9,992 bases of DNA. Origin: Acholeplasmatales bacterium (GTDB lineage Bacteria; Bacillota_I; Bacilli_A; Acholeplasmatales; Anaeroplasmataceae). Positions 1 through 6,302 of this stretch are shown here, piece by piece. The first letter of the stretch is position 1. Each line of letters opens with the position of its first letter. The DNA is taken from positions 1 to 9,992 of the forward strand of contig JAILGR010000256.1 in NCBI GenBank assembly GCA_024696565.1, read 5' to 3'. The position numbers were made by a program, and so were the translations under genes. Under the pieces are notes generated by a model that was not told the DNA's origin, searched no databases, and saw only the letters and a list, made by a program, of their open reading frames with translations.

Positions 1-259
1 TAATTGCATAACCATTAATTAAATATTGTTTTAAAATTGAATTAGCCCATTTTCTAAATATGATTCCGCGTTTAGATTTAACACGATAACCAACAGATAT
101 TATCATATCTAGATTATATATTTTTGTCTTATATTTCTTTCCATCAGAAGCAGTTATCGAGGATTCCTCGAATACTGATTGATCTAATTCACCTTCATTT
201 ATTATATTTTTAATATGTAGACTGATATTATCTATTGAAACATTAAATAATAATGCCAT
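1..259 (-). pseudogene. RhuM-family protein, 5'-truncated and running off the left edge
   Basis: The minus strand is open from an ATG at 259 down to base 2 (86 codons) and continues outside the window. The reading MALLFNVSIDNISLHIKNI, then GELDQSVFEE, ASDGKKYKTKIYNLDMIIS, VGYRVKSKRGIIFRKWA and LKQYLINGYAI is the conserved core of the RhuM (virulence-associated, DNA-binding-like) family. Family members normally have about 15-30 residues before this point, ending in a segment like WLTQ-x-QM. Here the first methionine matches that internal one. The codons before it read FTFNYT, with no GTG, TTG or ATG up to the stop at 308-310. No Shine-Dalgarno or promoter is visible, and the terminator of the neighbouring gene ends 15 bases upstream. 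I infer loss of the 5' end, so it is probably not expressed. RhuM genes often occur alone or near restriction-modification islands; their function is unclear. Family call is firm, pseudogene status moderately so. Confidence 0.72.
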
Positions 260-274
260 TGTATAGTTAAAAGT

Positions 275-327
275 AAAAGAGGCTCTAAGCTTTAAACTTT
301 TAGAAGTTTAAGCATTAAGCCTCTTTT
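275..327 (-). terminator. Long rho-independent terminator after the acyl-CoA-synthetase-like gene
   Basis: The outer stem is a 10-bp perfect pairing of 275-284 with 318-327 (AAAAGAGGCT/AGCCTCTTTT). A second stem of about 10 bp (289-299 with 304-313, one bulged T) lies inside and is closed by a TTAG loop. Read on the minus strand it begins directly after the stop codon of the synthetase-like gene (328-330) and ends in a T-rich tract, TTTTACTTTT. Only minus-strand genes flank it. Confidence 0.85.
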
Positions 328-1656
328 TTAATTATAGTTTATTTCAAATCTTTTAATCTTGCCGTTTTGATCTTTTGGTAGTGGATCTATGGTAGTTATT
401 ATTTTTGTTATTCTATGTTCTCTTATTACATCTTCGTTATATTTAACAATTTCTTCTTTAATAAAAGATAAATCTTCTTTAGATGTTTTACCAAGACATA
501 ATGTAACTTCGGCATTATTATTTAAGCCTATAGCTAATTCTTTAATATGGATTAAATCCATTATTTTCTTTTCTTCAACATTTAATAATATTTTAGAACC
601 ATCTGGTAAGACTAATAAATCTTTTTTTCTTCCTTTTAGATGTAAGTTATGATCATCATCAAAATAACCTAAGTCTCCGGTTTTGAAATAGCCATCTTCA
701 GTAAATGATTCATTGTAGCTACTATTATCAGGATAATAACCATCAAAGATTAGTTTATCACATTTAATTAATATTTCATCGTCATCATCTAAAATGATAT
801 CATCCATTGGACAAACCTTGAAGGCTCTTGGGTTAATACCCATAGACATCGCAACACCAGAAGAAGTCTCAGTTAAACCATATCCATAGCTAAAGCGGAT
901 TCCTTTATCGTATAGGGCTTTTAATGTGGCTTCAGTACAATCTCCACCACCTAGTAAGATAAATCTTAATTCTCTATTAAATGAATTTCTAAGTAAGAAG
1001 GCAGAAGCTAGTTGTGGAACAAGGGCTACAACTGTTGGCCTAAAATATTTAAAATCATTAAATAATTCTTTAGTGCCTCTATTTAAGATAATAGATGCCC
1101 CATTTTGCCATGCCCAAAGCCATGAACAAACAAAGCCATATACATAGTTTAGTGGTAGGCAGCTATATAATTCATCATTAGGTTTAAGTGGCATTAATAA
1201 TGAACCATTATAAGCTGATAGACATAATTTTTCTTCAGTTAATATTACAGCTTTAGTGGCTGTAAAGAAGATGATTTTATAATCTAGTGGTTCGTATTTA
1301 TTTGTGCTAGGTCTTAAGTCTTTTTTAATTCTATCAGGACCTTCAATATAATCTATTCCCACCCTATCTATTTTTTCTTGTAATGCCTCTATTTTTTCTT
1401 TAGCTGATAATAAAACAATAGTTTTTTTATAATAAAGATAAGCAAGGATAGCTATAATAGTATCTATTGTATTATCACAAATTATCCCAACCATTAAGGC
1501 ATCACTATTTATAGGGTAGGATATTATTTTTTCTTCTAATTCGCCATAATAAATAGAAGTGATGGTTTTATCATCATCATAGGTTAGGGCAATGCTATCT
1601 TCATCATGATCTATAATCATACTGTAGATGTTACTATATTTTTTTAAACATGACAT
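328..1656 (-). CDS. AMP-binding (acyl-CoA synthetase-like) protein with a degenerate ATP loop
   Basis: This 442-residue protein belongs to the ANL adenylating superfamily (acyl-CoA synthetases, NRPS A domains), which normally activates a carboxylic acid with ATP and passes it to CoA or a carrier thiol. Visible motifs in order are LPLNYVYGF at about 168-176 (A4-like), YGYGLTET at 257-264 (A5), TGDLGYFDDD at 326-335 (A7), GRKKD at 342-346 (A8 hinge) and PKDQNGKIKR at 427-436, whose Lys433 matches the catalytic A10 lysine. The A3 phosphate loop, usually TSGTTGxPKG, is missing: residues 129-140 read IFFTATKAVILT, as if about six residues had been deleted. The protein is also shorter than the usual 500-550 residues. 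The start at 1656 has an AAGGGGGAT Shine-Dalgarno about 6 bases upstream. Substrate cannot be told. It may be a pseudo-enzyme or use an altered ATP site. It is divergently transcribed from a CrtO-like acyltransferase gene. Confidence 0.8.
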   Translation of the reverse strand: MSCLKKYSNIYSMIIDHDEDSIALTYDDDKTITSIYYGELEEKIISYPINSDALMVGIICDNTIDTIIAILAYLYYKKTIVLLSAKEKIEALQEKIDRVGIDYIEGPDRIKKDLRPSTNKYEPLDYKIIFFTATKAVILTEEKLCLSAYNGSLLMPLKPNDELYSCLPLNYVYGFVCSWLWAWQNGASIILNRGTKELFNDFKYFRPTVVALVPQLASAFLLRNSFNRELRFILLGGGDCTEATLKALYDKGIRFSYGYGLTETSSGVAMSMGINPRAFKVCPMDDIILDDDDEILIKCDKLIFDGYYPDNSSYNESFTEDGYFKTGDLGYFDDDHNLHLKGRKKDLLVLPDGSKILLNVEEKKIMDLIHIKELAIGLNNNAEVTLCLGKTSKEDLSFIKEEIVKYNEDVIREHRITKIITTIDPLPKDQNGKIKRFEINYN

Positions 1657-1680
1657 ATAAATCCCCCTTTTTATTAAATT

Positions 1681-1709
1681 TTGAATAGTATCTTTAATTT
1701 TAGTATAAT
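1681..1709 (+). promoter_or_regulatory. Upstream plus-strand promoter, back-to-back with the minus-strand one
   Basis: TTGAAT (1681-1686), a 17-base spacer and a consensus TATAAT (1704-1709) form a good sigma-A-type promoter pointing to the CrtO-like gene. It lies on the same DNA as the minus-strand promoter. The leader to the ATG at 1788 would be about 70 bases. Confidence 0.5.
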
Positions 1710-1730
1710 ATTTTTATAAATATTATTCAA
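1702..1730 (-). promoter_or_regulatory. Promoter of the synthetase-like gene (minus strand)
   Basis: Read on the minus strand, TTGAAT (1730-1725) is separated by 17 bases from TATACT (1707-1702). Transcription would start around 1695 and give a leader of about 40 bases before the ATG at 1656. Its -10 region overlaps the plus-strand -10 at 1704-1709. Confidence 0.6.
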
Positions 1731-1758
1731 TTAAAATAGTGTAATAATATTTTATAAG

Positions 1759-1767
1759 TGATATAAT
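1759..1767 (+). promoter_or_regulatory. Extended -10 promoter of the CrtO-like gene
   Basis: TGATATAAT is a perfect TGn plus TATAAT extended -10 element. No convincing -35 is seen 17 bases upstream (GTGTAA). A start near 1774 would leave a leader of only about 14 bases, just enough for the GGAGG at 1778-1782. Confidence 0.55.
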
Positions 1768-1787
1768 GATTGAAACTGGAGGTTTAT

Positions 1788-2396
1788 ATGTTATATCTAG
1801 TCTTAATTATATTGGCAACCTTATTAATTGCCTTAGTAAATATATTATGTAGTGCCTTTGGTAATCCTTGGTGGTATTCTTTAGTAGCATCTATTTTGGC
1901 AACTATTGCTGTAATATTAGTTGATGGTTTAGTTGCTACAATTATCCGTCATTTACCAGAGAAGTGGTTTTCGCATGAAAATAAGTGTTTTGATGTACCA
2001 AAGAAAGAAATTAAATTTTATGAAGCTATTGGTATAAAAAAATGGAAGGATTTAATTCCTGAGCTTGGAGGATTTACTAATTTCCATAAAAATCATGTCA
2101 ATGAACCTAATAATCCTAAATATATTGAAAGATTCTTATTAGAAATTAATTATGGTCATGTCCTACATTTTTTAGGTGTACCTTTTGGTTATTTAATAAT
2201 GTTATTAGATTATGGTATTTATATGGGCCGTGGTATTACTATTGGTTTAACTATTGGAATACCTGTTGCGACTGTTAATGCTATATTGTGTTTATTACCG
2301 GCTTTTGTTTTAAGATATAATTATCCAAGATTACAAGTTATGCATAAATTTGCTTTAAGAAAACAAAATAGAAAGAATGATGAATCTAATGAATAA
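1788..2396 (+). CDS. CrtO-like (glycosyl-diaponeurosporenoate acyltransferase family) membrane protein
   Basis: This is a 202-residue integral membrane protein. Hydrophobic segments lie at about 1-22, 28-53, 127-145 and 149-175, with a soluble central loop between the second and third. The central part (EIKFYEAIGIKKWKDLIPEL, about 74-93, then GGF and a YIERFLLE segment ending with His127) and the C-terminal RYNYPRL (about 176-182) resemble the CrtO-type acyltransferases of Firmicutes, which in Staphylococcus put a fatty acid on a carotenoid glycoside. Many non-pigmented Firmicutes carry such homologues of unknown substrate, and I see no carotenoid genes here, so the real substrate is open. 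I chose ATG 1788 over an in-frame TTG at 1770 because GGAGG (1778-1782) lies 5 bases before it and 1770 would fall at or before the likely transcription start. Its stop overlaps the start of the broken downstream gene (ATG 2389), which suggests an ancestral two-gene operon. Confidence 0.6.
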   Translation: MLYLVLIILATLLIALVNILCSAFGNPWWYSLVASILATIAVILVDGLVATIIRHLPEKWFSHENKCFDVPKKEIKFYEAIGIKKWKDLIPELGGFTNFHKNHVNEPNNPKYIERFLLEINYGHVLHFLGVPFGYLIMLLDYGIYMGRGITIGLTIGIPVATVNAILCLLPAFVLRYNYPRLQVMHKFALRKQNRKNDESNE

Positions 2397-2908
2397 ATAT
2401 AGATTTATAATTAATAGTATTTGTAACACTTGGTATATTGGTTTTAGTATTTAATTAATTTTGTTTAGAATATGTAGGTAGTGTTGTTGCTACATTTATG
2501 ATTTTTTATGCCTGAAGGGACAAAAGTTTTTACTGCTATAATTGAAATTATTTTAGCTATAATCTTAGTTACATATAAAGGACCAAATGAAGAAGTTGGA
2601 TATGTATTAAGTTAGTTATTTGGGCTGTATGGACTATGTTAGCTGAAGGTAAAGAAGTAACTGAATGTCTACTTCGTTTTAAAGAGAAGAAACCACCTTT
2701 ATTAAATTTAGCTGAATCATTAATTTCTATTGGCTTTGTTATCGCTATGCTACTTGAGCCAACAGAACATCATGCCCATACTCATGTATTTTTACTTGGT
2801 ATCGAATTAATCACAAATGCTTCATTCTATTATTTATATAATTATTTAGATAAGTTAATTGAAAAAAGAAAGAATAATAAAGAATTAGTTAAAGAGTCAG
2901 AAGAATAA
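2389..2908 (+). pseudogene. Frameshifted remnant of a HdeD/DUF308-like membrane protein
   Basis: No single frame spans this stretch, but membrane-protein sequence continues through it by switching frames. Frame of 2389: MNKYRFIINS. Frame of 2417: VFVTLGILVLVFN, stop TAA at 2456, then FCLEYVGSVVATFMIFYA and TGA at 2513. Frame of 2514: EGTKVFTAIIEIILAI up to TAG at 2613. Last, the frame of 2612: LVIWAVWTMLAEGKE and on to the TAA at 2906. Joined, the pieces give about 172 residues, the usual size of HdeD/DUF308 proteins. They have the family's pattern of short hydrophobic helices and a closing HVFLLGIELI-type helix. At least three frameshifts plus one stop make it a pseudogene. The longest intact piece, from ATG 2636 (90 codons), has no Shine-Dalgarno and begins inside the reconstructed protein. 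Family assignment rests on helix pattern and is moderate; the broken state is clear. Confidence 0.68.
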
Positions 2909-2927
2909 TGGACTCTTTTTCTTTTTT
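2891..2927 (+). terminator. Rho-independent terminator closing the CrtO-like unit
   Basis: AAAGAGTC (2891-2898) pairs perfectly with GACTCTTT (2911-2918) over a 12-base loop, followed by a T-rich tract to 2927. The left arm lies in the last codons of the pseudogene and the right arm contains part of the next promoter's -35. Confidence 0.8.
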
Positions 2928-2937
2928 GTCTTATAAT
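2909..2937 (+). promoter_or_regulatory. Promoter of cls
   Basis: TGGACT (2909-2914, 4 of 6 to the -35 consensus), a 17-base spacer and a perfect TATAAT (2932-2937). Transcription would begin near 2944 and leave a leader of about 15 bases before ATG 2959. Confidence 0.6.
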
Positions 2938-2958
2938 TATTCTATTAGGAGTGATAGT

Positions 2959-4485
2959 ATGAAATTCTTAAGAAAACTTTTAAAGACAATTAAATTATTA
3001 TTTTCAAGATATATCTTAATTATATTATTAATATTGCTACAAATAGTAGTTATTCAAATAATACTTGTATTTGTTCAAGCTACATATTGGTGGGTAAACC
3101 TTATTGTCTATGGTCTTGATATACTTCTATTTTTCCATATCATGAATAAAAAAGAAGCTCCAGAATTTAAAATACCATGGATTGTTTTGTTTTTAGTATT
3201 TCCTATAACTGGTATTATTTGTTGGGTATTCTTTTCTAATCATGGTTTAAGAAGAAGACATAATAAATTAATTAGAAAAATAGATAATTCTGTTAAACCA
3301 TATTTATCTTTTAATGATCTAAATAATGAAGATTTAGGATATGCGACTAGAAACTTTAATTATTTAATGAATCAAACAAATTATAAGTATTATAAGAATT
3401 GTAGAGTTACATATTTTGAATCTGGTGAAAAATATTTTGATAGTATTATAGAAGATTTAAAAAAAGCTAAAGAATTTATCTTTATTGAATTTTTTATCAT
3501 AAATAGAGGAATCCTTTGGGATAGGATTCATGCTGTATTAAAAGAAAAGGCTAAAGAGGGAGTAGAAATTAGAATCTTATTTGATGATATTGGTTCAGCT
3601 GGTAATATGAATCATATCTATATGAATAAATTAAGAAAAGAAGGAATGAAAGTAGAAGCCTTCAATAAGGCAACACCTATTTTGTCTGGTATTTATAATA
3701 ATAGAGACCATAGAAAGATAGTTGTTATCGACCATTTAGCTGCCTATACAGGAGGTAATAATTTAGCTGATGAATATGCTAATTTAGAAGAAAGATTTGG
3801 TCATTGGAAAGATACTGGTGTAAAGGTTGAAGGAGAGGCTATTAATAGTTTTATTGGTCTATTCTTACAGTTATATGATTTAGAGACTAAAAGTGTTTCA
3901 GATTATGATAAGTTATTGAATTATAAATATGAAAAATTTGAAGAAGAAGGATATGTAATGCCTTTTGGTGATGGTCCTAAGCCATTCTTTAAAGAATTAA
4001 TAGGAGAAGGTAATTTCTTAAATATGATTAATGGTGCAAAAAAATCTGTTATGATTTCAAGCCCATATTTAATCCCAACCCACTCATTAGTATCAGCAAT
4101 TAGGAATGCGGCATTACGTGGTGTTGATATTAAAATTATGTTACCTGGTATTCCTGATAAAAAAATACCATATGGATTAGCTAAGAGCTATTTTAAATAT
4201 TTAATGGATGCGGGAGTTAAAATATATTTATATACACCTGGATTCAATCATAATAAATGTGTTGTAGTAGATGAAGAATTAGCTTTCAATGGCACTATTA
4301 ATTTTGATTATAGATCTTTAGTTCATCACTTTGAATGTGGGGTATTATTATATAAGAATCCTTGTATAAAAGATATTGTATCAGATTTTAATTTGACATT
4401 TGAAAAATGTGAATTAGTTACTAAAGCGAAAAGATTTTATGGTATTGGTATTTCTATAGTAAATTTAATAGCTCCTATGTTATGA
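2959..4485 (+). CDS. cls: Cardiolipin synthase (ClsA type)
   Basis: This 508-residue membrane enzyme joins two phosphatidylglycerol molecules to make cardiolipin and glycerol. The N terminus holds two hydrophobic hairpins (about residues 18-60 and 73-93), typical of Gram-positive cardiolipin synthases. Two phospholipase-D HxKxxxxD motifs follow: HRKIVVID with His251, Lys253 and Asp258, and HNKCVVVD with His431, Lys433 and Asp438. Each is followed by a conserved G-N/T-N-type element (YTGGNN and FNGTINF). Length matches the family. The frame is open back to 2908, but ATG 2959 has AGGAG (2947-2951) 7 bases upstream, and the earlier ATG lies within the preceding terminator. It ends in TGA. It is a single-gene unit with its own promoter and terminator. 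Confidence 0.93.
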   Translation: MKFLRKLLKTIKLLFSRYILIILLILLQIVVIQIILVFVQATYWWVNLIVYGLDILLFFHIMNKKEAPEFKIPWIVLFLVFPITGIICWVFFSNHGLRRRHNKLIRKIDNSVKPYLSFNDLNNEDLGYATRNFNYLMNQTNYKYYKNCRVTYFESGEKYFDSIIEDLKKAKEFIFIEFFIINRGILWDRIHAVLKEKAKEGVEIRILFDDIGSAGNMNHIYMNKLRKEGMKVEAFNKATPILSGIYNNRDHRKIVVIDHLAAYTGGNNLADEYANLEERFGHWKDTGVKVEGEAINSFIGLFLQLYDLETKSVSDYDKLLNYKYEKFEEEGYVMPFGDGPKPFFKELIGEGNFLNMINGAKKSVMISSPYLIPTHSLVSAIRNAALRGVDIKIMLPGIPDKKIPYGLAKSYFKYLMDAGVKIYLYTPGFNHNKCVVVDEELAFNGTINFDYRSLVHHFECGVLLYKNPCIKDIVSDFNLTFEKCELVTKAKRFYGIGISIVNLIAPML

Positions 4486-4491
4486 AAAATG

Positions 4492-4519
4492 TCCATCATT
4501 AATTTGATGGATTTTTTTT
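4492..4519 (+). terminator. Terminator after cls
   Basis: TCCATCA (4492-4498) pairs with TGATGGA (4505-4511) over a TTAATT loop, followed by eight T residues. The stem starts 6 bases after the cls stop. Confidence 0.9.
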
Positions 4520-4528
4520 AAAAAAGTA

Positions 4529-4557
4529 TTGACATTTTAAATTATGTTGCATACAAT
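4529..4557 (+). promoter_or_regulatory. Promoter of the gpx-trx-ohrR operon
   Basis: A perfect TTGACA (4529-4534), a 17-base spacer and TACAAT (4552-4557). The consensus -35 and correct spacing make this one of the best promoters in the window. The -10 is the left arm of an inverted repeat (4546-4572), so a bound repressor would cover it. Confidence 0.8.
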
Positions 4558-4572
4558 ATAATTGTAAACAAC
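4546..4572 (+). promoter_or_regulatory. Probable OhrR operator overlapping the -10
   Basis: A 12-base left arm (GTTGCATACAAT, 4546-4557) and right arm (ATTGTAAACAAC, 4561-4572) flank a 3-base centre ATA, with 10 of 12 positions paired. The core, TACAAT-ATA-ATTGTA, has the same 6-3-6 layout and arms as the Bacillus subtilis ohrA operator unit (TACAAT-TAA-ATTGTA). The fourth gene of the operon encodes an OhrR-type regulator, so autoregulation is the natural reading. Binding is inferred. Confidence 0.78.
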
Positions 4573-4588
4573 AGAAAGGAATGATAAT

Positions 4589-5134
4589 ATGACAATTTAT
4601 GATTTTGAAGTATTAAAAAGGGATGATAGTAAAGTTAAATTAGAAGAGTATAAGGGTAAGGTTTTATTAATTGTTAATACAGCAACAGGTTGTGGATTTA
4701 CACCACAATATGAAGCATTAGAGAATTTATATAAGGAATATCATGGTAAAGGATTAGAGATTTTAGATTTTCCTTGTAATCAATTTGGTCATCAGGCACC
4801 TGGTTCTGATGATGAAATTCATGAATTTTGTCAAGCTAAATATAATACAAGCTTTGATCAATTCAAAAAGATTGATGTTAATGGAGAATGTGAAGAACCA
4901 TTATATCATTACTTAAAGGAAAATTCTAAAGGAGAATATATCAAAGGTTTAGCACATAAGGCAGCAATGAAATCTGTAGGTGCTATTTCAAAAACTTGTA
5001 AAGAGAAGAATGATATTAAATGGAATTTCACTAAGTTCTTGATTAATCAAGAAGGAGAGGTTATTATGAGAGTGTCTCCTATTGAAAGTCCTATGGTTAT
5101 GGAAGATAAGATTAAAGAATTGTTAGGTGAATAA
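4589..5134 (+). CDS. gpx: Glutathione peroxidase family thiol peroxidase (cysteine type)
   Basis: This 181-residue cytoplasmic peroxidase reduces hydrogen peroxide and organic hydroperoxides. TATGCGFTPQY places the peroxidatic Cys at 35. FPCNQFG (61-67) gives the active-site Gln65, and KWNFTKF gives Trp145 and Asn146, completing the usual Cys/Gln/Trp/Asn set. Cys81 in FCQAKYNTSF matches the resolving Cys82 of yeast Gpx3 (FCQLNYGVTF), so the physiological reductant is probably thioredoxin and not glutathione. That agrees with the thioredoxin and reductase genes in the same operon. Cysteine, not selenocysteine, occupies the active site. A segment around 120-141 (with Cys137) is longer than in BtuE-type enzymes. 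The start has GAAAGGA (4574-4580) 8 bases upstream. First gene of the operon, 1 base before the next start. Confidence 0.93.
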   Translation: MTIYDFEVLKRDDSKVKLEEYKGKVLLIVNTATGCGFTPQYEALENLYKEYHGKGLEILDFPCNQFGHQAPGSDDEIHEFCQAKYNTSFDQFKKIDVNGECEEPLYHYLKENSKGEYIKGLAHKAAMKSVGAISKTCKEKNDIKWNFTKFLINQEGEVIMRVSPIESPMVMEDKIKELLGE

Positions 5135-5135
5135 A

Positions 5136-5996
5136 ATGTATGATTCAATTATAATTGGAGCCGGACCTGCAGGTATATCTGCAAGTCTATACCTAAAAAG
5201 AGCCAATAAAAATGTCTTAGTTTTATATTATGGGCAATCTGAATTAGAAAAGGCCCATAAAATTGATAATTTTTATGGTTTCCCAAATGGTATTAGCGGA
5301 AAAGATTTATACCAAAATGGTATCAATCAGGCTAAAAATTTAGGTGTTCAAGTTTCAAATGAAGAAGTGTTAAATATTCAGATGAATGAAGACTTTTGTT
5401 ATAATGTTATTACATCAAAGAATACTTATAAATCTAAAACAGTTATTATAGCTACTGGTAATAAGAAATTAAAGCCTAATATTTCTGGTATAGAAAAGTT
5501 TGAAGGTATGGGTGTTTCATATTGTGCTATATGTGATGGTTTCTTTTACAGAAAGAAAGATGTTGTAGTACTAGGTAATGAATTATACGCAGTAAGTGAG
5601 GCAGAAGAATTATTAAATGTTACACCAAATGTTACTATATTAACTAATGGTAAGGAAATGAAAGAAAATACTAATATTAAAGTAAATACTAAAAAGATTG
5701 AAAAGATATTAGGTGATGAAAGAGTTAGTGGCATATTATTTAGTGATGGTGAAATCCTTAATTGTAATGGAGTTTTTGTGGCTGAAGGTGTTGCAGGAGG
5801 CTCTAATTTTGCAAAGAAACTAGGTATTTATACAGATGGTGATAAAATAGTAGTAGATGAGAATATGCAAACTAATGCTCCTGGTATTTATGCTTGTGGT
5901 AATCTAGTAGGTGGCTTATTACAAATTAATAAAGCCGCATATGAAGGTGCTATGGCAGGATTAGCTGCTGTAAAATATATTAATGAGAAGAGGTAA
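5136..5996 (+). CDS. Thioredoxin reductase-like flavoprotein lacking NADPH motifs
   Basis: This 286-residue protein has the low-molecular-weight thioredoxin reductase fold. GAGPAG at 8-13 is the FAD site, ATG at 106-108 and the Cys130-Ala-Ile-Cys133 redox pair plus DG follow, and the C terminus (DENMQTNAPGIYACGN, about 241-256) is the second flavin-contacting element. The NADPH parts are not there: the expected GGGxSA reads LGNELYA (146-152), and HRRxxxR is replaced by LTNGKEM (169-175). The normal flavin-contacting Asp of ACGD is Asn256. At 286 residues it is shorter than typical TrxB (about 310-320). Enzymes with these losses and an intact CxxC include the ferredoxin-dependent flavin thioredoxin reductases (FFTR) of clostridia, so ferredoxin may be the donor. 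I prefer ATG 5136 to GTG 5127 because AGGTG (5125-5129) is 6 bases upstream. It lies 5 bases before trxA. Confidence 0.82.
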   Translation: MYDSIIIGAGPAGISASLYLKRANKNVLVLYYGQSELEKAHKIDNFYGFPNGISGKDLYQNGINQAKNLGVQVSNEEVLNIQMNEDFCYNVITSKNTYKSKTVIIATGNKKLKPNISGIEKFEGMGVSYCAICDGFFYRKKDVVVLGNELYAVSEAEELLNVTPNVTILTNGKEMKENTNIKVNTKKIEKILGDERVSGILFSDGEILNCNGVFVAEGVAGGSNFAKKLGIYTDGDKIVVDENMQTNAPGIYACGNLVGGLLQINKAAYEGAMAGLAAVKYINEKR

Positions 5997-6001
5997 TTAT
6001 T

Positions 6002-6301
6002 ATGAAAATTGTAAAGAGCACTGAAGAATTCAAAGAATTAGTTGTAAAAGGAAATGTAGTTGTTGACTTTTATGCAGATTGGTGTGGTCCATGCCGTATG
6101 CAAGGACCAATCTTAGAAGAAATTGAAAAAGATATGGAAGATGTATCTATTGTTAAAGTCAATGTAGATGATAATCCAGATTTAGCAGATGCATTTCAAG
6201 TTCAATCTATTCCAATGTTAATTATATTTAAGGATGCTAAAATCGTTAAGAAGTTTGTTGGTTTAACACCAAAGGCTAAGATTGTTGCAGAAATAAAATA
6301 A
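6002..6301 (+). CDS. trxA: Thioredoxin
   Basis: This 99-residue, single-domain cytoplasmic dithiol carrier has DWCGPC with Cys28 and Cys31, FYADW before it and the cis-proline Pro71 in SIPML, all typical of thioredoxin. AGAAGAGG (5986-5993) lies 8 bases before the ATG. Between the reductase-like gene and ohrR it most likely shuttles electrons from that flavoprotein to the Gpx. It ends one base before ohrR starts. Confidence 0.95.
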   Translation: MKIVKSTEEFKELVVKGNVVVDFYADWCGPCRMQGPILEEIEKDMEDVSIVKVNVDDNPDLADAFQVQSIPMLIIFKDAKIVKKFVGLTPKAKIVAEIK

Positions 6302-6302
6302 T

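Noticed and set aside
389..1147. Plus-strand open frames of 73-87 codons opposite the synthetase-like gene
   Set aside because: They lie inside a well-supported minus-strand gene with clear family motifs and lack ribosome sites.
1770..1787. TTG start at 1770 adding six residues to the CrtO-like protein
   Set aside because: It would lie at or before the expected transcription start; the GGAGG at 1778-1782 serves ATG 1788.
1788..2396. Carotenoid (staphyloxanthin-type) biosynthesis locus
   Set aside because: Only a CrtO-like protein is present; no CrtM, CrtN, CrtP or CrtQ-like genes are visible, so pigment synthesis is not supported.
2636..2908. Independent 90-residue membrane protein gene from ATG 2636
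   Set aside because: It has no Shine-Dalgarno, and hydrophobic family-like sequence continues in frame upstream (VIWAVWT) and, through frameshifts, back to 2389. It is the tail of a broken longer gene.
4691..4699. Selenocysteine in the glutathione peroxidase
   Set aside because: The active-site codon is TGT (Cys35), not TGA.
5127..5135. GTG start for the reductase-like gene
   Set aside because: The best Shine-Dalgarno (AGGTG, 5125-5129) overlaps this codon and serves ATG 5136; the FAD-binding strand begins right after ATG 5136 as in the family.
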